This document shows, one piece after another, positions 1-8,729 of a DNA stretch of 64,000 nucleotides. The DNA lies in the NCBI RefSeq assembly GCF_004339745.1, contig NZ_SMGP01000002.1, forward strand, positions 1,550,001-1,614,000, read 5' to 3'. This stretch comes from Paraburkholderia sp. BL9I2N2. GTDB taxonomy: Bacteria; Pseudomonadota; Gammaproteobacteria; Burkholderiales; Burkholderiaceae. How positions within the stretch are numbered: position 1 is the first letter of the stretch; the number at the start of each line of letters is the position of its first letter. Both the position numbers and the translations under genes were made by a program. The notes under the pieces are model-generated. The model saw only the letters and a list, made by a program, of their open reading frames with translations, was not told where the DNA came from and did no database searches.

Positions 1-136
1 GGCCGACCCCATTCCCGTGTACGTCGTCTATCCGCCGAACCGGCATTTGAGCGCCAAGGTCCGCGTATTCGTCGACTGGCTGGTCGCCCTGTTCGCGGCC
101 AGCGACACGGCGCACAAACCGGCGCTGCGCACGTAA
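1..136 (+). CDS. LysR-family regulator, C-terminal fragment (cut by window edge)
   Basis: The window opens inside a reading frame. Codons from base 2 to the TAA at 134-136 give 44 residues, including YPPNRHLSAKVRVFVDWL. This matches the closing segment of LysR effector-binding domains; other LysR proteins in this window end with SSRVRSFVDFL, SPKARVFVDFL and TPKVRLFIDEL. It lies upstream of, and in the same direction as, the Old Yellow Enzyme gene at 267, so it may regulate that gene. The DNA-binding half is outside the window. Confidence 0.8.
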   Translation, partial: ADPIPVYVVYPPNRHLSAKVRVFVDWLVALFAASDTAHKPALRT

Positions 137-155
137 AGCCAGCCACCCGAGATTG

Positions 156-169
156 TTTCACCTGTGAAA
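156..169. promoter_or_regulatory. 14-bp palindrome upstream of the Old Yellow Enzyme gene
   Basis: TTTCAC-CT-GTGAAA is a perfect inverted repeat with a 2-bp centre. It lies between the LysR stop (136) and the OYE start (267). No T-run follows it, so an operator is more likely than a terminator. The cognate regulator is not known. Confidence 0.4.
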
Positions 170-266
170 TAAAGTAGGACCTTCACGCCTATTTATTGCG
201 AAATGGCGATCACCTACTCTGCGTCCATCTGCTCAACGCAGGCACTCCACAGAAAAGGTGATCGAC

Positions 267-1400
267 ATGTCTGAACTCTTCAATCCCATCAAGCTGGGTC
301 CTTATCAATTGCAGCATCGCGTCGTGATGGCGCCGCTCACACGCATGCGTTCGGCGAAGGGCGACGTGCCCAATCCGTTGATGCGCGAATACTACGAGCA
401 GCGCGCTTCGGCGGGCGGCTTCATCGTGTCGGAAGCGACTGTCGTGTCGGCGAACGGCAACGGCTACCTCGGCGCACCCGGAATCTACTCGGATGCGCAG
501 ATTCCCGGCTGGAAGACAATCACTGAGACCGTGCATGCAAAAGGCGGCCGCATTTTCCTGCAGTTGTTCCATGCGGGCCGCCAGTCGCATCGCGATATGC
601 AACCGGATCGCGTGCTGCCTGTCGGCCCGTCTGAAATCGAATCGGAAGGACTCGCCTACACTGCCAGCGGCTGGGTGCCGAGCACGCCGAATCGCGCGCT
701 CACCGAAGCCGAAGTCGTAGCGCTGGTCGAAGACTTTCGCTCGGCAGCACAGCGCGGTTTGGAAGCGGGATTCGACGGCGTCGAAATTCACGGTGCGAAC
801 GGCTATATCATCGACCAGTTTCTGCATGACGGCAGCAACCAGCGTAACGACGGGTACGGCGGTTCGATCGAGAACCGCGCGCGTTTCCTGCTCGAAGTCA
901 CGCAGGCTGCGATCTCCGTTTGGGGCAGCGATCGCGTGGCCGTGCGCATCGGGCCCAGCGGCTCGTTCGGCGACATGTCGGATAGCGATCCCGTCGCGCT
1001 CTTCACGCATGTCGTGAAAGAACTCGACAAGCTCGATCTCGCCTACCTCCATCTGATCGAACCGCGCATAGCGGGTAACGCAGCCGACGAAAGCCGGGAT
1101 CAGAATCCGATCGCCGCGCGCCGGTTCCGCCAGTCGTATCGCGGCACGATCATCGCGGCCGGTGGATTCGACGCCGACTCGGCGCAAGCGATTCTTGCCG
1201 AACGCAGCGCCGACCTGGTGGCGTTCGGTCGTTACTTCATCTCCAATCCTGACTTGCCCGAACGTTTTCGCCACAAACTGCCGCTGAATGACTACGATCG
1301 CGACACGTTCTACGGCGGCACGGCTGTCGGCTACACCGACTACCCGTTCTACCGGGCGCCTGAAGCGAGCCGTGACGCGGCGCTGGAATTGGCCGCCTGA
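267..1400 (+). CDS. Alkene reductase, Old Yellow Enzyme family
   Basis: 377 residues, the usual OYE length. FMN-dependent ene-reductases of this family use NAD(P)H to reduce activated C=C bonds of enones, and often nitro compounds. Visible marks are APLTRMR near residue 22, the His175/Asn178 pair and Tyr180 in HGANGY (substrate binding and proton donation in the family), YGGSIENR at about 197, and the C-terminal FMN segment IIAAGGF and LVAFGR. I chose the ATG at 267 over an in-frame GTG at 258 because AAAAGG lies 7-8 bases before the ATG. A close paralogue lies at 54610-55719. The physiological substrate is unknown. Confidence 0.93.
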   Translation: MSELFNPIKLGPYQLQHRVVMAPLTRMRSAKGDVPNPLMREYYEQRASAGGFIVSEATVVSANGNGYLGAPGIYSDAQIPGWKTITETVHAKGGRIFLQLFHAGRQSHRDMQPDRVLPVGPSEIESEGLAYTASGWVPSTPNRALTEAEVVALVEDFRSAAQRGLEAGFDGVEIHGANGYIIDQFLHDGSNQRNDGYGGSIENRARFLLEVTQAAISVWGSDRVAVRIGPSGSFGDMSDSDPVALFTHVVKELDKLDLAYLHLIEPRIAGNAADESRDQNPIAARRFRQSYRGTIIAAGGFDADSAQAILAERSADLVAFGRYFISNPDLPERFRHKLPLNDYDRDTFYGGTAVGYTDYPFYRAPEASRDAALELAA

Positions 1401-1601
1401 TCACGGGTATGAGCACGGGCATGGGCACACGTCCGGCGCCCCTCGAACGCGCTCACGCGTGCGGCGCGAGACGCGCTTTCGCCCCAGATGCACGACGCCG
1501 CCAAAGTTCGCTGACGCACGTACGCTGTTCACGCAGCCATGAGAGACTGATGACTAGCGTGCGTTCAAGCCTGTCGACGCCCGCAGTTTGGGCCGCCAGT
1601 T

Positions 1602-2045
1602 ATGGAACCTCGTCCTTTCAGAGTGCTTGCCGCACTCCTCGTCTCAAGCGTCGGCTTCTGCCCGGCGGCCTCGCATGCCTACGCGCTCGACGACCAGTTC
1701 GACTGCCAGGCGCGTCCCCACGCGTTCATCACGAAACTCATCGACGACAAGTACATCGAGTCCAATCCCATGCGGGTCGACAAGAACTCCGTCAACGCGT
1801 TTCGTCCCGTGCACGGCAGCGACATGACCGTCTTCGGCTTTCGCGTCTACGCCGTGCTCGGCTACGAGCCGGACGACGGGATGTTCAAGAAAGGCCGCGG
1901 CCAGGCCCTCGCGGGCCCGTTATACGGCGTCGTGCTGTCCGCGCCGAGCGAGTCGGTCGAAACGCGCGTGCGCGCGGCCGGAAGCACCGCCAAGGTGCAC
2001 TCGGTCATTCCGTTGCTGCTGACCGCGGTGATCTGCACCGATTGA
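1602..2045 (+). CDS. Small secreted protein of unknown function
   Basis: 147 residues. The N-terminus has a basic start, a hydrophobic stretch (RVLAALLVSSVGF) and an ASHAYA-type signal-peptidase site near residue 27, so export to the periplasm or beyond is likely. The mature part has only two cysteines (in FDCQ and at the ICTD end), which could form one disulfide. I do not recognise the family. It sits alone between the OYE gene and another hypothetical in the same direction; base composition matches its neighbours. Confidence 0.65.
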   Translation: MEPRPFRVLAALLVSSVGFCPAASHAYALDDQFDCQARPHAFITKLIDDKYIESNPMRVDKNSVNAFRPVHGSDMTVFGFRVYAVLGYEPDDGMFKKGRGQALAGPLYGVVLSAPSESVETRVRAAGSTAKVHSVIPLLLTAVICTD

Positions 2046-2119
2046 CGAAGGGCGGCCGGGCGTCGCGGTGCTATGCTTTTCGCTCCTCATCGCCCACGTC
2101 GCCAAGGACTTCACGCCCG

Positions 2120-2503
2120 ATGCCCTCATCCGTGCGCAACTCGCTCATCTGGATCTTCGACGCGTTCGAGCGCGATCCGACTTACATCAGCAAGCGGATG
2201 TTCGGCAGCGACGCCGCTTATATCGACGGACTCTTGTGCCTGATCGCCGCGGATCGCGACAAGCCGTGGAATGGCCTGCTGGTGTGCACGTCACACGAAC
2301 GTCACGCCGCGCTGATCGAAGAAATACCGGCCTTGCGGGCGCATCCCGTGCTCGGCAAATGGCTCTACATACCGCAAGACGATCCGGCGTTTGAAACTGT
2401 CACCGAACGGTTGACGGCGCTGGTGCTCGCCCGCGATCCGCGCGTGGGCGTCGAGCCGAAGCCGCGAGAGCGCAGCAGAAAATCCAGGCTGCCGAAGGCG
2501 TAA
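2120..2503 (+). CDS. Conserved hypothetical, TfoX N-terminal-like
   Basis: 127 residues from the ATG at 2120. The stretch with RMFG, AAYIDGLL and LIAADR resembles the MFGG...Y.DG..F.L core of the small TfoX N-terminal domain, found in competence regulators and many uncharacterised proteins. The C-terminal tail is basic (RERSRKSRLPKA). The reading frame stays open upstream to 1409, but codons before 2120 look like a non-coding frame and overlap the 1602-2045 gene, so the internal ATG is preferred. Function is not known. Confidence 0.55.
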   Translation: MPSSVRNSLIWIFDAFERDPTYISKRMFGSDAAYIDGLLCLIAADRDKPWNGLLVCTSHERHAALIEEIPALRAHPVLGKWLYIPQDDPAFETVTERLTALVLARDPRVGVEPKPRERSRKSRLPKA

Positions 2504-2655
2504 AGCGTCGCGCCGCTCAAACGCTCGGCTCACCCGCGTGTTTGCGCCTGCCGCCCGGCTCCACGGTTTGACTAAATTCACCACTGCCGGTGATGGTGCG
2601 GATCCATACCGTGGCAAAATCAGCGGCACCGCAGCAGGTGTCCAGGAGGCTTGTC

Positions 2656-3819
2656 ATGGGCAACGAAACGCACGTCGAACACGAGACCGGCGCAGCCGGC
2701 GGGCCGGACGCCCCACCGGACATTCCCGGCCAGATTGTCCTGGGCTTTCAGGGCGGCGGCGCCCTCGGCGCGTACCAGGCGGGCGTGTATCAGGCACTTC
2801 ATGACGGCAAAGTCGAACCGCACTGGGTCATCGGCACGTCGATCGGCGCGATAAATGGCGCGATCATCGCCGGCAATCTGCCCGAGAACCGCATGGCGCG
2901 CTTGACCCAGTTCTGGAACGGCGTGGCGCGTCATGGCGTCGAGGCAGCAAGCTGGCTGCCGGGACTCGCAAACTGGCTGCGCGACCTTGCCACGGTCACT
3001 CAAGGCGTGCCGTCGTTTTTCACTCCACAGTTGCAATCCTGGGCGGGCATTCAGGCACGCGTCCGTTCCGATCAGGCAGCTTTCTATTCAACCGGACCGC
3101 TGCGCGAAACCTTGTCCTCGCTGGTCGATTTCGACTACCTGAATCAGAAGGCGACGCGGCTGACAGTCGGCACAGTCAATGTCCGCAGCGGACGCATGCG
3201 CTACTTCACCAATCGCGACGCGCTGCTCGACGTCGAACACGTGATGGCCTCCGCCGCTTTTCCGCCCGGCTTCCCAGCGGTGCAACTGGAAGGCGAATCG
3301 TACTGGGACGGCGGCATCTATTCGAATACGCCGCTCGAAGCCGTGCTCGACGACCGCCCGCGGCGCGACTCGGTGATTTTTTCGGTGCAGTTATGGCCTT
3401 CGAGCGGTCCGGAACCCGAATCGATCTTGCAGGTCATGAGCCGGCAGCGCGACATTCAGTATTCGAGCCGCGCGGAAAGTCATCTCGATCGACAGAAGCA
3501 GATTCACCGTTTGCGCCACGTGATTCGTGAACTCGGACAGCATCTGCCCGAAGAGGTACGCGACGATCCGCAGGTGCGCGACCTCCTCGGCTGGGGTTGC
3601 GGCACCACGATGCGAGTGCTGGAACTCGACGCACCGGCATTCGATAACGATGACCTGAACAGGGATATCGATTTTTCGTCGGCGGGCATCAAGCGGCGCT
3701 GGCTTGCGGGTTACGAAGACACGGTCCGCTTGCTGAAGCGCGCGCCCTGGCGGGAATCATTGGACCCGATGGAAGGCCTCTCGGTCTTTCGCATGGCCTC
3801 GGCGGAAAGCCAAAAATAA
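2656..3819 (+). CDS. Patatin-like phospholipase family protein
   Basis: 387 residues. Patatin-type lipid acyl hydrolases use a Ser-Asp dyad. The oxyanion-hole glycines GGGALG lie at 33-38, the nucleophile motif GTSIG has Ser62, and the dyad Asp is D218 in DGG. The C-terminal third (from about 260) resembles the DUF3734 region that follows patatin domains in Proteobacteria. No signal peptide or transmembrane segment is seen, so the enzyme is probably cytoplasmic or peripheral. The start is set by AGGAGG at 2644-2649, six bases before the ATG. It appears to be monocistronic. Substrate is not predictable. Confidence 0.92.
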   Translation: MGNETHVEHETGAAGGPDAPPDIPGQIVLGFQGGGALGAYQAGVYQALHDGKVEPHWVIGTSIGAINGAIIAGNLPENRMARLTQFWNGVARHGVEAASWLPGLANWLRDLATVTQGVPSFFTPQLQSWAGIQARVRSDQAAFYSTGPLRETLSSLVDFDYLNQKATRLTVGTVNVRSGRMRYFTNRDALLDVEHVMASAAFPPGFPAVQLEGESYWDGGIYSNTPLEAVLDDRPRRDSVIFSVQLWPSSGPEPESILQVMSRQRDIQYSSRAESHLDRQKQIHRLRHVIRELGQHLPEEVRDDPQVRDLLGWGCGTTMRVLELDAPAFDNDDLNRDIDFSSAGIKRRWLAGYEDTVRLLKRAPWRESLDPMEGLSVFRMASAESQK

Positions 3820-4033
3820 TCGCGTTAGCACCGCCGGCAGCGACTAGCGATGCCGGGCGCGGCGTAAGCCTCGCGCGCCCAACCGCCGCAAATCCCATTT
3901 GTACCTCGCACGCAAGACTGTTTGTCCATGGCGGGTGTTCGAGATCGGCGCCGATGCGCCTAGATTTCATACCCATCGGAGCCGCTGGCCCGATCAGCAT
4001 TTGATCCCAAGTTACTTATCCGGAGATTTAGCC

Positions 4034-4744
4034 ATGAACACGTCACAAAAAGTCGTCGTCGTTACGGGCGCATCGCAAGGCATCGGCGCCGAACTGGTCA
4101 ACGCGTTTCGCAAGCTCGACTACCGCGTCGTCGCCACCGCACGTTCGGTCAAGCCCTCGGAAGATCCCAACGTCCTGACCGTGGCAGGCGATATCGGCGA
4201 CCCGGCCACCGCGCAGCGCGTGATTGCCGAAACCATCGCCCGCTTTGGCCGCATCGACACGCTCGTCAACAACGCCGGCATTTTCGTCGCCAAGCCCTTC
4301 ACCAGCTATACGGCCGAAGACTACGCAAACGTCACCGCCGTGAACCTCAACGGCTTCTTTTTCATCACGCAACTCGCCATTGCCGAGATGGAAAAGAATG
4401 GCAGCGGCCACGTGGTCAGCATTTCGACGAGCCTCGTCGACCACGCTATCGACGGCGTACCGTCGGTGCTGGCCTCGCTGACCAAGGGCGGCCTGAACGC
4501 GGCCACGAAGTCGCTGGCCATCGAATACGCGAAGAGAGGCATCCGCGCGAACGCCGTCTCGCCGGGCATCATCAAGTCGCCCATGCATGCGCAAGAAACC
4601 CATGCGGCGCTTGGCGGGCTGCATCCTGTCGGGCACATGGGCGAAATGAGCGATATCGTGGGCGCTGTCCTGTATCTGGATTCAGCGCCGTTCGTGACGG
4701 GCGAAATCCTGCACGTCGACGGCGGCCAGAGCGCGGGCCACTGA
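4034..4744 (+). CDS. Short-chain dehydrogenase/reductase lacking the catalytic Tyr
   Basis: 236 residues of classical SDR length. The cofactor motif TGASQGIG is near residue 11, the structural NNAG near 82, and the C-terminal family signature SPGIIKSPM near 174. The usual YxxxK is not intact: Lys151 is present in LTKGG, but the residue four before it is Ala147 (codon GCC), not Tyr. An upstream serine cluster (SISTS, 129-133) is kept. The start follows CGGAGA at 4021-4026. The tautomerase gene follows after 59 bases, so the two are likely co-transcribed. It could be a catalytically altered or non-catalytic SDR. Confidence 0.88.
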   Translation: MNTSQKVVVVTGASQGIGAELVNAFRKLDYRVVATARSVKPSEDPNVLTVAGDIGDPATAQRVIAETIARFGRIDTLVNNAGIFVAKPFTSYTAEDYANVTAVNLNGFFFITQLAIAEMEKNGSGHVVSISTSLVDHAIDGVPSVLASLTKGGLNAATKSLAIEYAKRGIRANAVSPGIIKSPMHAQETHAALGGLHPVGHMGEMSDIVGAVLYLDSAPFVTGEILHVDGGQSAGH

Positions 4745-4803
4745 TCACGCCAGGGCGCCGCTGATCGGCGCCTTCACGTCAACCGAGAGTTACGGAGAAC
4801 GCC

Positions 4804-5040
4804 ATGCCTATCGTCACAATTCAGGTGACCCGCGAAGGTTCCAAACCCGGCAACGATGCCGTCACAGCCGACGAAAAAGCCCAGCTCATCGCAGGCGTCA
4901 GTCAGGTGCTGCTGGACGTGCTGAACAAGCCGCTCGCAGCGACCTTCGTTGTCATCGAAGAAGTGGACACCGAAAACTGGGGCTGGGGCGGATTGCCGGT
5001 CGAAGCCTATCGCAAGCAGCTGGCCCAGAAGCCGGGTTGA
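4804..5040 (+). CDS. 4-oxalocrotonate tautomerase-family protein
   Basis: 78 residues. These small enzymes use an N-terminal proline, exposed after Met removal, as general base in keto-enol tautomerisation. The protein starts MPIVTIQVTREG, so Pro1 is present, and the GWGGLPV segment is typical of the subgroup fused to, or encoded beside, oxidoreductases. It is somewhat longer than the classic 62-residue enzyme. An RBS (TTACGGAGAAC) precedes the ATG. It follows the SDR at 4034 in the same direction, which suggests the two act on one metabolite. Confidence 0.87.
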   Translation: MPIVTIQVTREGSKPGNDAVTADEKAQLIAGVSQVLLDVLNKPLAATFVVIEEVDTENWGWGGLPVEAYRKQLAQKPG

Positions 5041-5083
5041 GCGTCGGGCGGGGATCGCTCTACCCGTTGTGGCCTTCCAGTTT

Positions 5084-6184
5084 TTAGCTCGCGAACTGCC
5101 GCAGCTGCTCGATGCTCTGCTTCAGTTCGCGCTCCAGCTGGACCATCAGTTCCGCCGCGGGCATCGACCTCGCCAGCGCGGCGGCCTGGCCTGCCCAATG
5201 CGCGCCGTAGCCGAACTCGCCTTTCGCCTTCGCTGCCGCATTCAGCGCCTTACCGGCGTCGTAGGCAATCGGATAGGCGGCCGGCCTGGGTGAATGCGGG
5301 TCGGCGCCGAGCGCCGTGAAGCTGTTCGCCATGCTTCTCGCCAGCCGCCCGGAGATCGCCGCCGTGAACGTCGTGCGGCGAGCCGCCTCGCCGAGCATCG
5401 CGCGACGATAACCCTCGTCGATCGACGTTTCCGGGCACGTCACAAAGGCCGTGCCAAGCTGCGCGGCCTGAGCGCCGAGCGCGAGCGCCGCCGCAATGCC
5501 GGCGCCGTCCATGATGCCGCCGGCCGCGATCACCGGCAGCCGGCATTCCCTGACCAGCAAACGCGTCAGGGCGAACGTGCCCAACCTGTCGTCGAATGCA
5601 TCCGGGTCGAACACACCGCGATGCCCGCCGGCCTCGATCCCTTGCGCCACGATCGCATCGACGCCGGCCGCTTCGACCTGCGCCGCTTCCTCCAGATTGG
5701 TCGCACTGGCAAGCAGCTTGATGCCCGCCTTCCTCAGTTCGGCGATGACATCGGCGGAAGGCAAGCCGAAGTGGAAACTGACGATCGCCGGCTTCTCCTC
5801 CAGAAAAACCGCCAGCATGGCGGGATCCGCAAGAAAGCTCGTGTAAATCTCCGACAGCTTGGCCGGCGGCGTTGCCCCATATTTTTCGAAGTGCGGCGCA
5901 AGCCAGCTCAACCATTGCTGCTCGAGCGCCGCGTCCGCTTGCGCAGGCTGATGGCAGAACACGTTGATGTTGAACGGCTTGCCCGTCAGTGCGCGCGTCT
6001 CCCTGATCACCTTGCGCGCGCCGTCAGCGTTCATCGCTCCGACGCCCAGCGAGCCGAGCCCGCCCGCATTGGAAACAGCCGCAGCCAGGGCGGGCGTGGT
6101 GACGCCGGCCATCGGCGCCTGAATGATCGGTTTGTCGATGCCCAGCACGTGCAGCAAGGCGCGGTTGTCTGTCTGATTGCTCAT
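5084..6184 (-). CDS. Nitronate monooxygenase (class I)
   Basis: 366 residues. FMN enzymes of this family oxidise alkyl nitronates such as propionate-3-nitronate to carbonyl compounds and nitrite. Family motifs appear in order: QAPMAGV near residue 22, GGLGSLGVGAM near 40, PFNINVF near 70, the GIEAGGHRG loop near 188 carrying the catalytic His region, and AAGGIMDG with LGTAF in the C-terminal half. The RBS GAGGAAG precedes the ATG. It is divergent from the LysR gene at 6349 and converges with the tautomerase gene. Confidence 0.92.
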   Translation of the reverse strand: MSNQTDNRALLHVLGIDKPIIQAPMAGVTTPALAAAVSNAGGLGSLGVGAMNADGARKVIRETRALTGKPFNINVFCHQPAQADAALEQQWLSWLAPHFEKYGATPPAKLSEIYTSFLADPAMLAVFLEEKPAIVSFHFGLPSADVIAELRKAGIKLLASATNLEEAAQVEAAGVDAIVAQGIEAGGHRGVFDPDAFDDRLGTFALTRLLVRECRLPVIAAGGIMDGAGIAAALALGAQAAQLGTAFVTCPETSIDEGYRRAMLGEAARRTTFTAAISGRLARSMANSFTALGADPHSPRPAAYPIAYDAGKALNAAAKAKGEFGYGAHWAGQAAALARSMPAAELMVQLERELKQSIEQLRQFAS

Positions 6185-6210
6185 GTCGCTTCCTCATCGA
6201 GTCTCACTAC

Positions 6211-6227
6211 AATATAGTCCTGATATT
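6211..6227. promoter_or_regulatory. Candidate LysR operator between nitronate monooxygenase and LysR genes
   Basis: AATAT-AGTCCTG-ATATT is a perfect 5-bp inverted repeat with a 7-bp spacer, the size and T-N11-A style of LysR boxes. It sits in the divergent intergenic region 6185-6348, close to the monooxygenase start. The overlapping ACTA-CAATA-TAGT adds a second symmetry. Confidence 0.5.
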
Positions 6228-6348
6228 CCGTTTGAACCCTTGTTCCGCATCCAACGCGGCCGCGCCGCCGTTGCGTTCGCGCTGCGGCCGTTCCGGGCGG
6301 CATTCTGCCCGGACAAGACAGCGCGATCAGGCACTTCGCCGAGAGACC

Positions 6349-7260
6349 ATGCAGCGTCAATTTGAAGATGTCCTTCTGGGCAGTATCGAACTGTTCTGTC
6401 TCGCGGCCGAACTGGAGAGTTTCACCGAGGCCGCCAACGCCGCGAGCGTCACGCCGGCCGCCGTCAGTCGTACGGTCGCGCGTCTGGAAGAGCGCCTCGG
6501 CGTGCGATTGTTCGTGCGGACCACCCGACAGATCCGCCTAACCGATGCGGGACGACGCTACTTCGAACAATGTCGTCTGGCGCTGGCCCAGCTCGCCGAA
6601 GCCGAGCGCGAAGCGACCGGACAGCAAACCGCGCCGACCGGCGTGCTGCGCATCAGCATGCCGACGCCGTATGGACACTACCGCGTGCTTCCCCTGCTGG
6701 CCGAGTTTCGCAAGCGCTATCCGGGCGTGACGGTGGAAACGCATCTCAGCAATCGCAACATCGATTTTGGCGAAGAAGGCTTCGACCTGGCCATTCGCGG
6801 CGCGGCGCCCGGAGACTCGGGGCTGATCGCGCGCACGATCGAGGACGCGGAACTGGTGGTCATCGCTTCGCCGGCTTATCTGCGTGGCGCCGCCAAGCTG
6901 AAAACGCCGGACGACCTGAACCATCACGACTGTGTCCAGTACGCGTTGCCGAGCACCGGCCGCAATCTTCCGTGGCTGTTCAAACACGAAGGCGAAGTTG
7001 TCGAGACGATGACGAGCGGCGCTTGCACGTCATCGGGCGACGTGCTTGCCGGGGCGACGCTCGCGCGTCACGGTGCGGGTATTTTTCAAACCTACCGGTT
7101 CATTGTCGAGAAAGACCTTGCTGAGGGAACGCTCAAGGAATTGCTCATTCCCTATGGCGGTTGCTCGCGGCCGTTCGTGCTGCTTTATCCGCATGCGCGG
7201 CATCTGTCCTCGCGCGTGCGCAGTTTCGTCGACTTCCTGATGGAAAGGCTGGGGTCGTAG
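6349..7260 (+). CDS. LysR-family transcriptional regulator
   Basis: 303 residues. The N-terminal winged helix (residues 9-68) contains FTEAANAASVTPAAVSRTVARLE, described by position 23-45, followed by the linker helix and a periplasmic-binding-like effector domain starting at GVLRISMP near 98. The C-terminus SSRVRSFVDFLMERL is the typical end. The start is the ATG at 6349 after GAGAG; a longer in-frame extension to 6232 lacks homology. Divergent transcription from the nitronate monooxygenase gene makes that gene the likely target. Confidence 0.92.
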   Translation: MQRQFEDVLLGSIELFCLAAELESFTEAANAASVTPAAVSRTVARLEERLGVRLFVRTTRQIRLTDAGRRYFEQCRLALAQLAEAEREATGQQTAPTGVLRISMPTPYGHYRVLPLLAEFRKRYPGVTVETHLSNRNIDFGEEGFDLAIRGAAPGDSGLIARTIEDAELVVIASPAYLRGAAKLKTPDDLNHHDCVQYALPSTGRNLPWLFKHEGEVVETMTSGACTSSGDVLAGATLARHGAGIFQTYRFIVEKDLAEGTLKELLIPYGGCSRPFVLLYPHARHLSSRVRSFVDFLMERLGS

Positions 7261-7299
7261 GCTTGCGGACGGTCGCGCGACGCTCTCCGCCACGGCCCG

Positions 7300-8451
7300 T
7301 CACAGGCGCAGCGGGAAGATGAACTTCGCCGCCAGCAGTCCAAGCACGCCGCCGAGGAGCGTCTCCCAGGCGCGCGCGCCAAGAATCGAAATGGAGTGCA
7401 CGCCGCCGATCGCCAGCGTCACGATCAGCGTGAAGGCGAACGCTCCGCAAGCGATGTCGTAGCGATCGGGCAACGTCATCGCGTAGACGATCATGGCGGC
7501 CGCGACGGCGGCCCAGGCGAGCAGCGGCGCGTGCTCGACGAGCGGCAGGCAGGCTAGACCCACCGGAACGCCGATCAACGTACCGATGATCCGTCGGCGC
7601 ACCCGTTCCGCCGTGCCGCTCGCGGAGCCCGCCACCACGTAGGTGCTTGCCGTGATCGCCCACGCCGACTCCTTGAGTCCGATCGTCTCGTTCAGGACAA
7701 CGACGACCAGCGCGCCGCTTGCCGCCTGCAGGCCCATGATGAGTTCAGCCGAAAGCATCCAGCGATCCGGCACGTTGACAGGCGAAAGCACCGTCATGGC
7801 GGGACGCTCCGCCGGGCCGCTGAGCAACCGCGGAACGATGCACGCGATGATCGCGATCAGTCCCGCCACCCCGACCGCCGGCAGATCGACCGTCGTCAGA
7901 TGGACGTTGTAGGCCAGCAATTGGCCGATGTATATCTGGGAGCCCATTCCCGCGCCCAGAATGCCGAAGCGCTTGAGATAGCCGACCAGAAAGGCGCCTG
8001 TGACGAGCGTCAGTTCCGGGCCCGATTTGCCGATCGACTGCAGGAGCGGGGCGAATGCGATGAACATGGCCGCGCCGAGCACGGCGGCGGCACACAGGAG
8101 TGCCAGGTCGCGGCTGGATTCGGGCCGCGAGACGCGCGCTTCCGAGACGCTGGCCCACAGCGCGAAGTTGCCGGCCAGCGAAGCGACGAGCGTCGCGCCG
8201 GGCAAACCATGCGTGATGTCCTGCAACGTCCCGAGCGCAGCGGCGATGCCGTAGGCGGTGATAAGCCGCAGTCCCTTGATCCGGCGATGCGTGCCGGGAT
8301 CGATCTGTTCCAGCCATGTCGTCGCTCTTCTTAGGACGCCACGCCCGTCCTCGCCCGTAGGTTCGCCTCGAATGCCATCGCTCGCCGCGCGGTTTTGCGC
8401 GTCGGCGCTGGTCTCTTTCTTGTCGTTCTCCGGGATCGTCGTTCGCTTCAC
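7300..8451 (-). CDS. FUSC-family inner-membrane protein
   Basis: 383 residues from a GTG start. There are two blocks of hydrophobic helices, about residues 60-190 and 245-380, each reading as several transmembrane segments, as in fusaric-acid-resistance/aromatic-acid-efflux (FUSC) proteins. Motifs such as RRRIIGTLIGVPVGL (near residue 290) match the conserved Arg-rich entry to the second membrane block. The first ~50 residues are polar and variable. No membrane-fusion or outer-membrane partner is adjacent, so a complete tripartite pump is not encoded here. The role may be efflux or an uncharacterised membrane function. Confidence 0.82.
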   Translation of the reverse strand: MKRTTIPENDKKETSADAQNRAASDGIRGEPTGEDGRGVLRRATTWLEQIDPGTHRRIKGLRLITAYGIAAALGTLQDITHGLPGATLVASLAGNFALWASVSEARVSRPESSRDLALLCAAAVLGAAMFIAFAPLLQSIGKSGPELTLVTGAFLVGYLKRFGILGAGMGSQIYIGQLLAYNVHLTTVDLPAVGVAGLIAIIACIVPRLLSGPAERPAMTVLSPVNVPDRWMLSAELIMGLQAASGALVVVVLNETIGLKESAWAITASTYVVAGSASGTAERVRRRIIGTLIGVPVGLACLPLVEHAPLLAWAAVAAAMIVYAMTLPDRYDIACGAFAFTLIVTLAIGGVHSISILGARAWETLLGGVLGLLAAKFIFPLRL

Positions 8452-8602
8452 GGCGTTGGGCGCGTCGGATTGGGCTACCCGTAGTCTAGTTGATCGGAAC
8501 GGCGTGGACCGGTCTGAAATCGTGGTCAGCGGCTTGTTTCGCCAACCCGGTAAGACAACCGCTTCCTGACAGCCATCGACTAATCGCGGCTTTGGCTATG
8601 GA

Positions 8603-8618
8603 AAATCGTATGCGATTT
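8603..8618. promoter_or_regulatory. Distal OhrR-type half operator upstream of ohr
   Basis: AAATCGTATGCGATTT is a near-perfect palindrome with one mismatched pair at the centre. It is the same motif (ATCGCATGCGAT type) as the downstream ohr operator and the ohrR promoter site. It lies 13 bases upstream of the -35 box. Confidence 0.55.
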
Positions 8619-8630
8619 AATCTCATGCGC

Positions 8631-8659
8631 TTGACAAGGCCAAACTTCTCCCTCATTAT
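8631..8659 (+). promoter_or_regulatory. Predicted sigma70 promoter of ohr
   Basis: A perfect -35 TTGACA at 8631-8636 and a -10 CATTAT at 8654-8659 are separated by 17 bases. The OhrR-type palindrome at 8664-8686 begins right after, over the expected start site, which is a repressing position. Confidence 0.7.
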
Positions 8660-8663
8660 GCGA

Positions 8664-8686
8664 CGCATGCGATTGCATCGCATGCG
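8664..8686. promoter_or_regulatory. ohr operator: Predicted OhrR operator at ohr
   Basis: CGCATGCGAT-TGC-ATCGCATGCG is a perfect 10-bp inverted repeat around a 3-bp centre. The 12-bp core ATCGCATGCGAT (8677-8688) recurs exactly in the ohrR promoter at 10830-10841. A MarR-family OhrR encoded 2 kb away makes it the obvious ligand. Confidence 0.7.
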
Positions 8687-8729
8687 ATTTAAAGCGATTA
8701 GACACCCTCTCTCTTTCAAGGAATTCATC

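Noticed and set aside
1409..2119. Upstream extension of the TfoX-like gene
   Set aside because: It overlaps the signal-peptide-bearing gene at 1602-2045 and has Arg-rich non-coding character.
8664..8690. The ohr palindrome as a CRISPR-like or REP repeat
   Set aside because: It occurs only in the ohr and ohrR promoter regions and lies over the predicted start site, so an operator explains it better.
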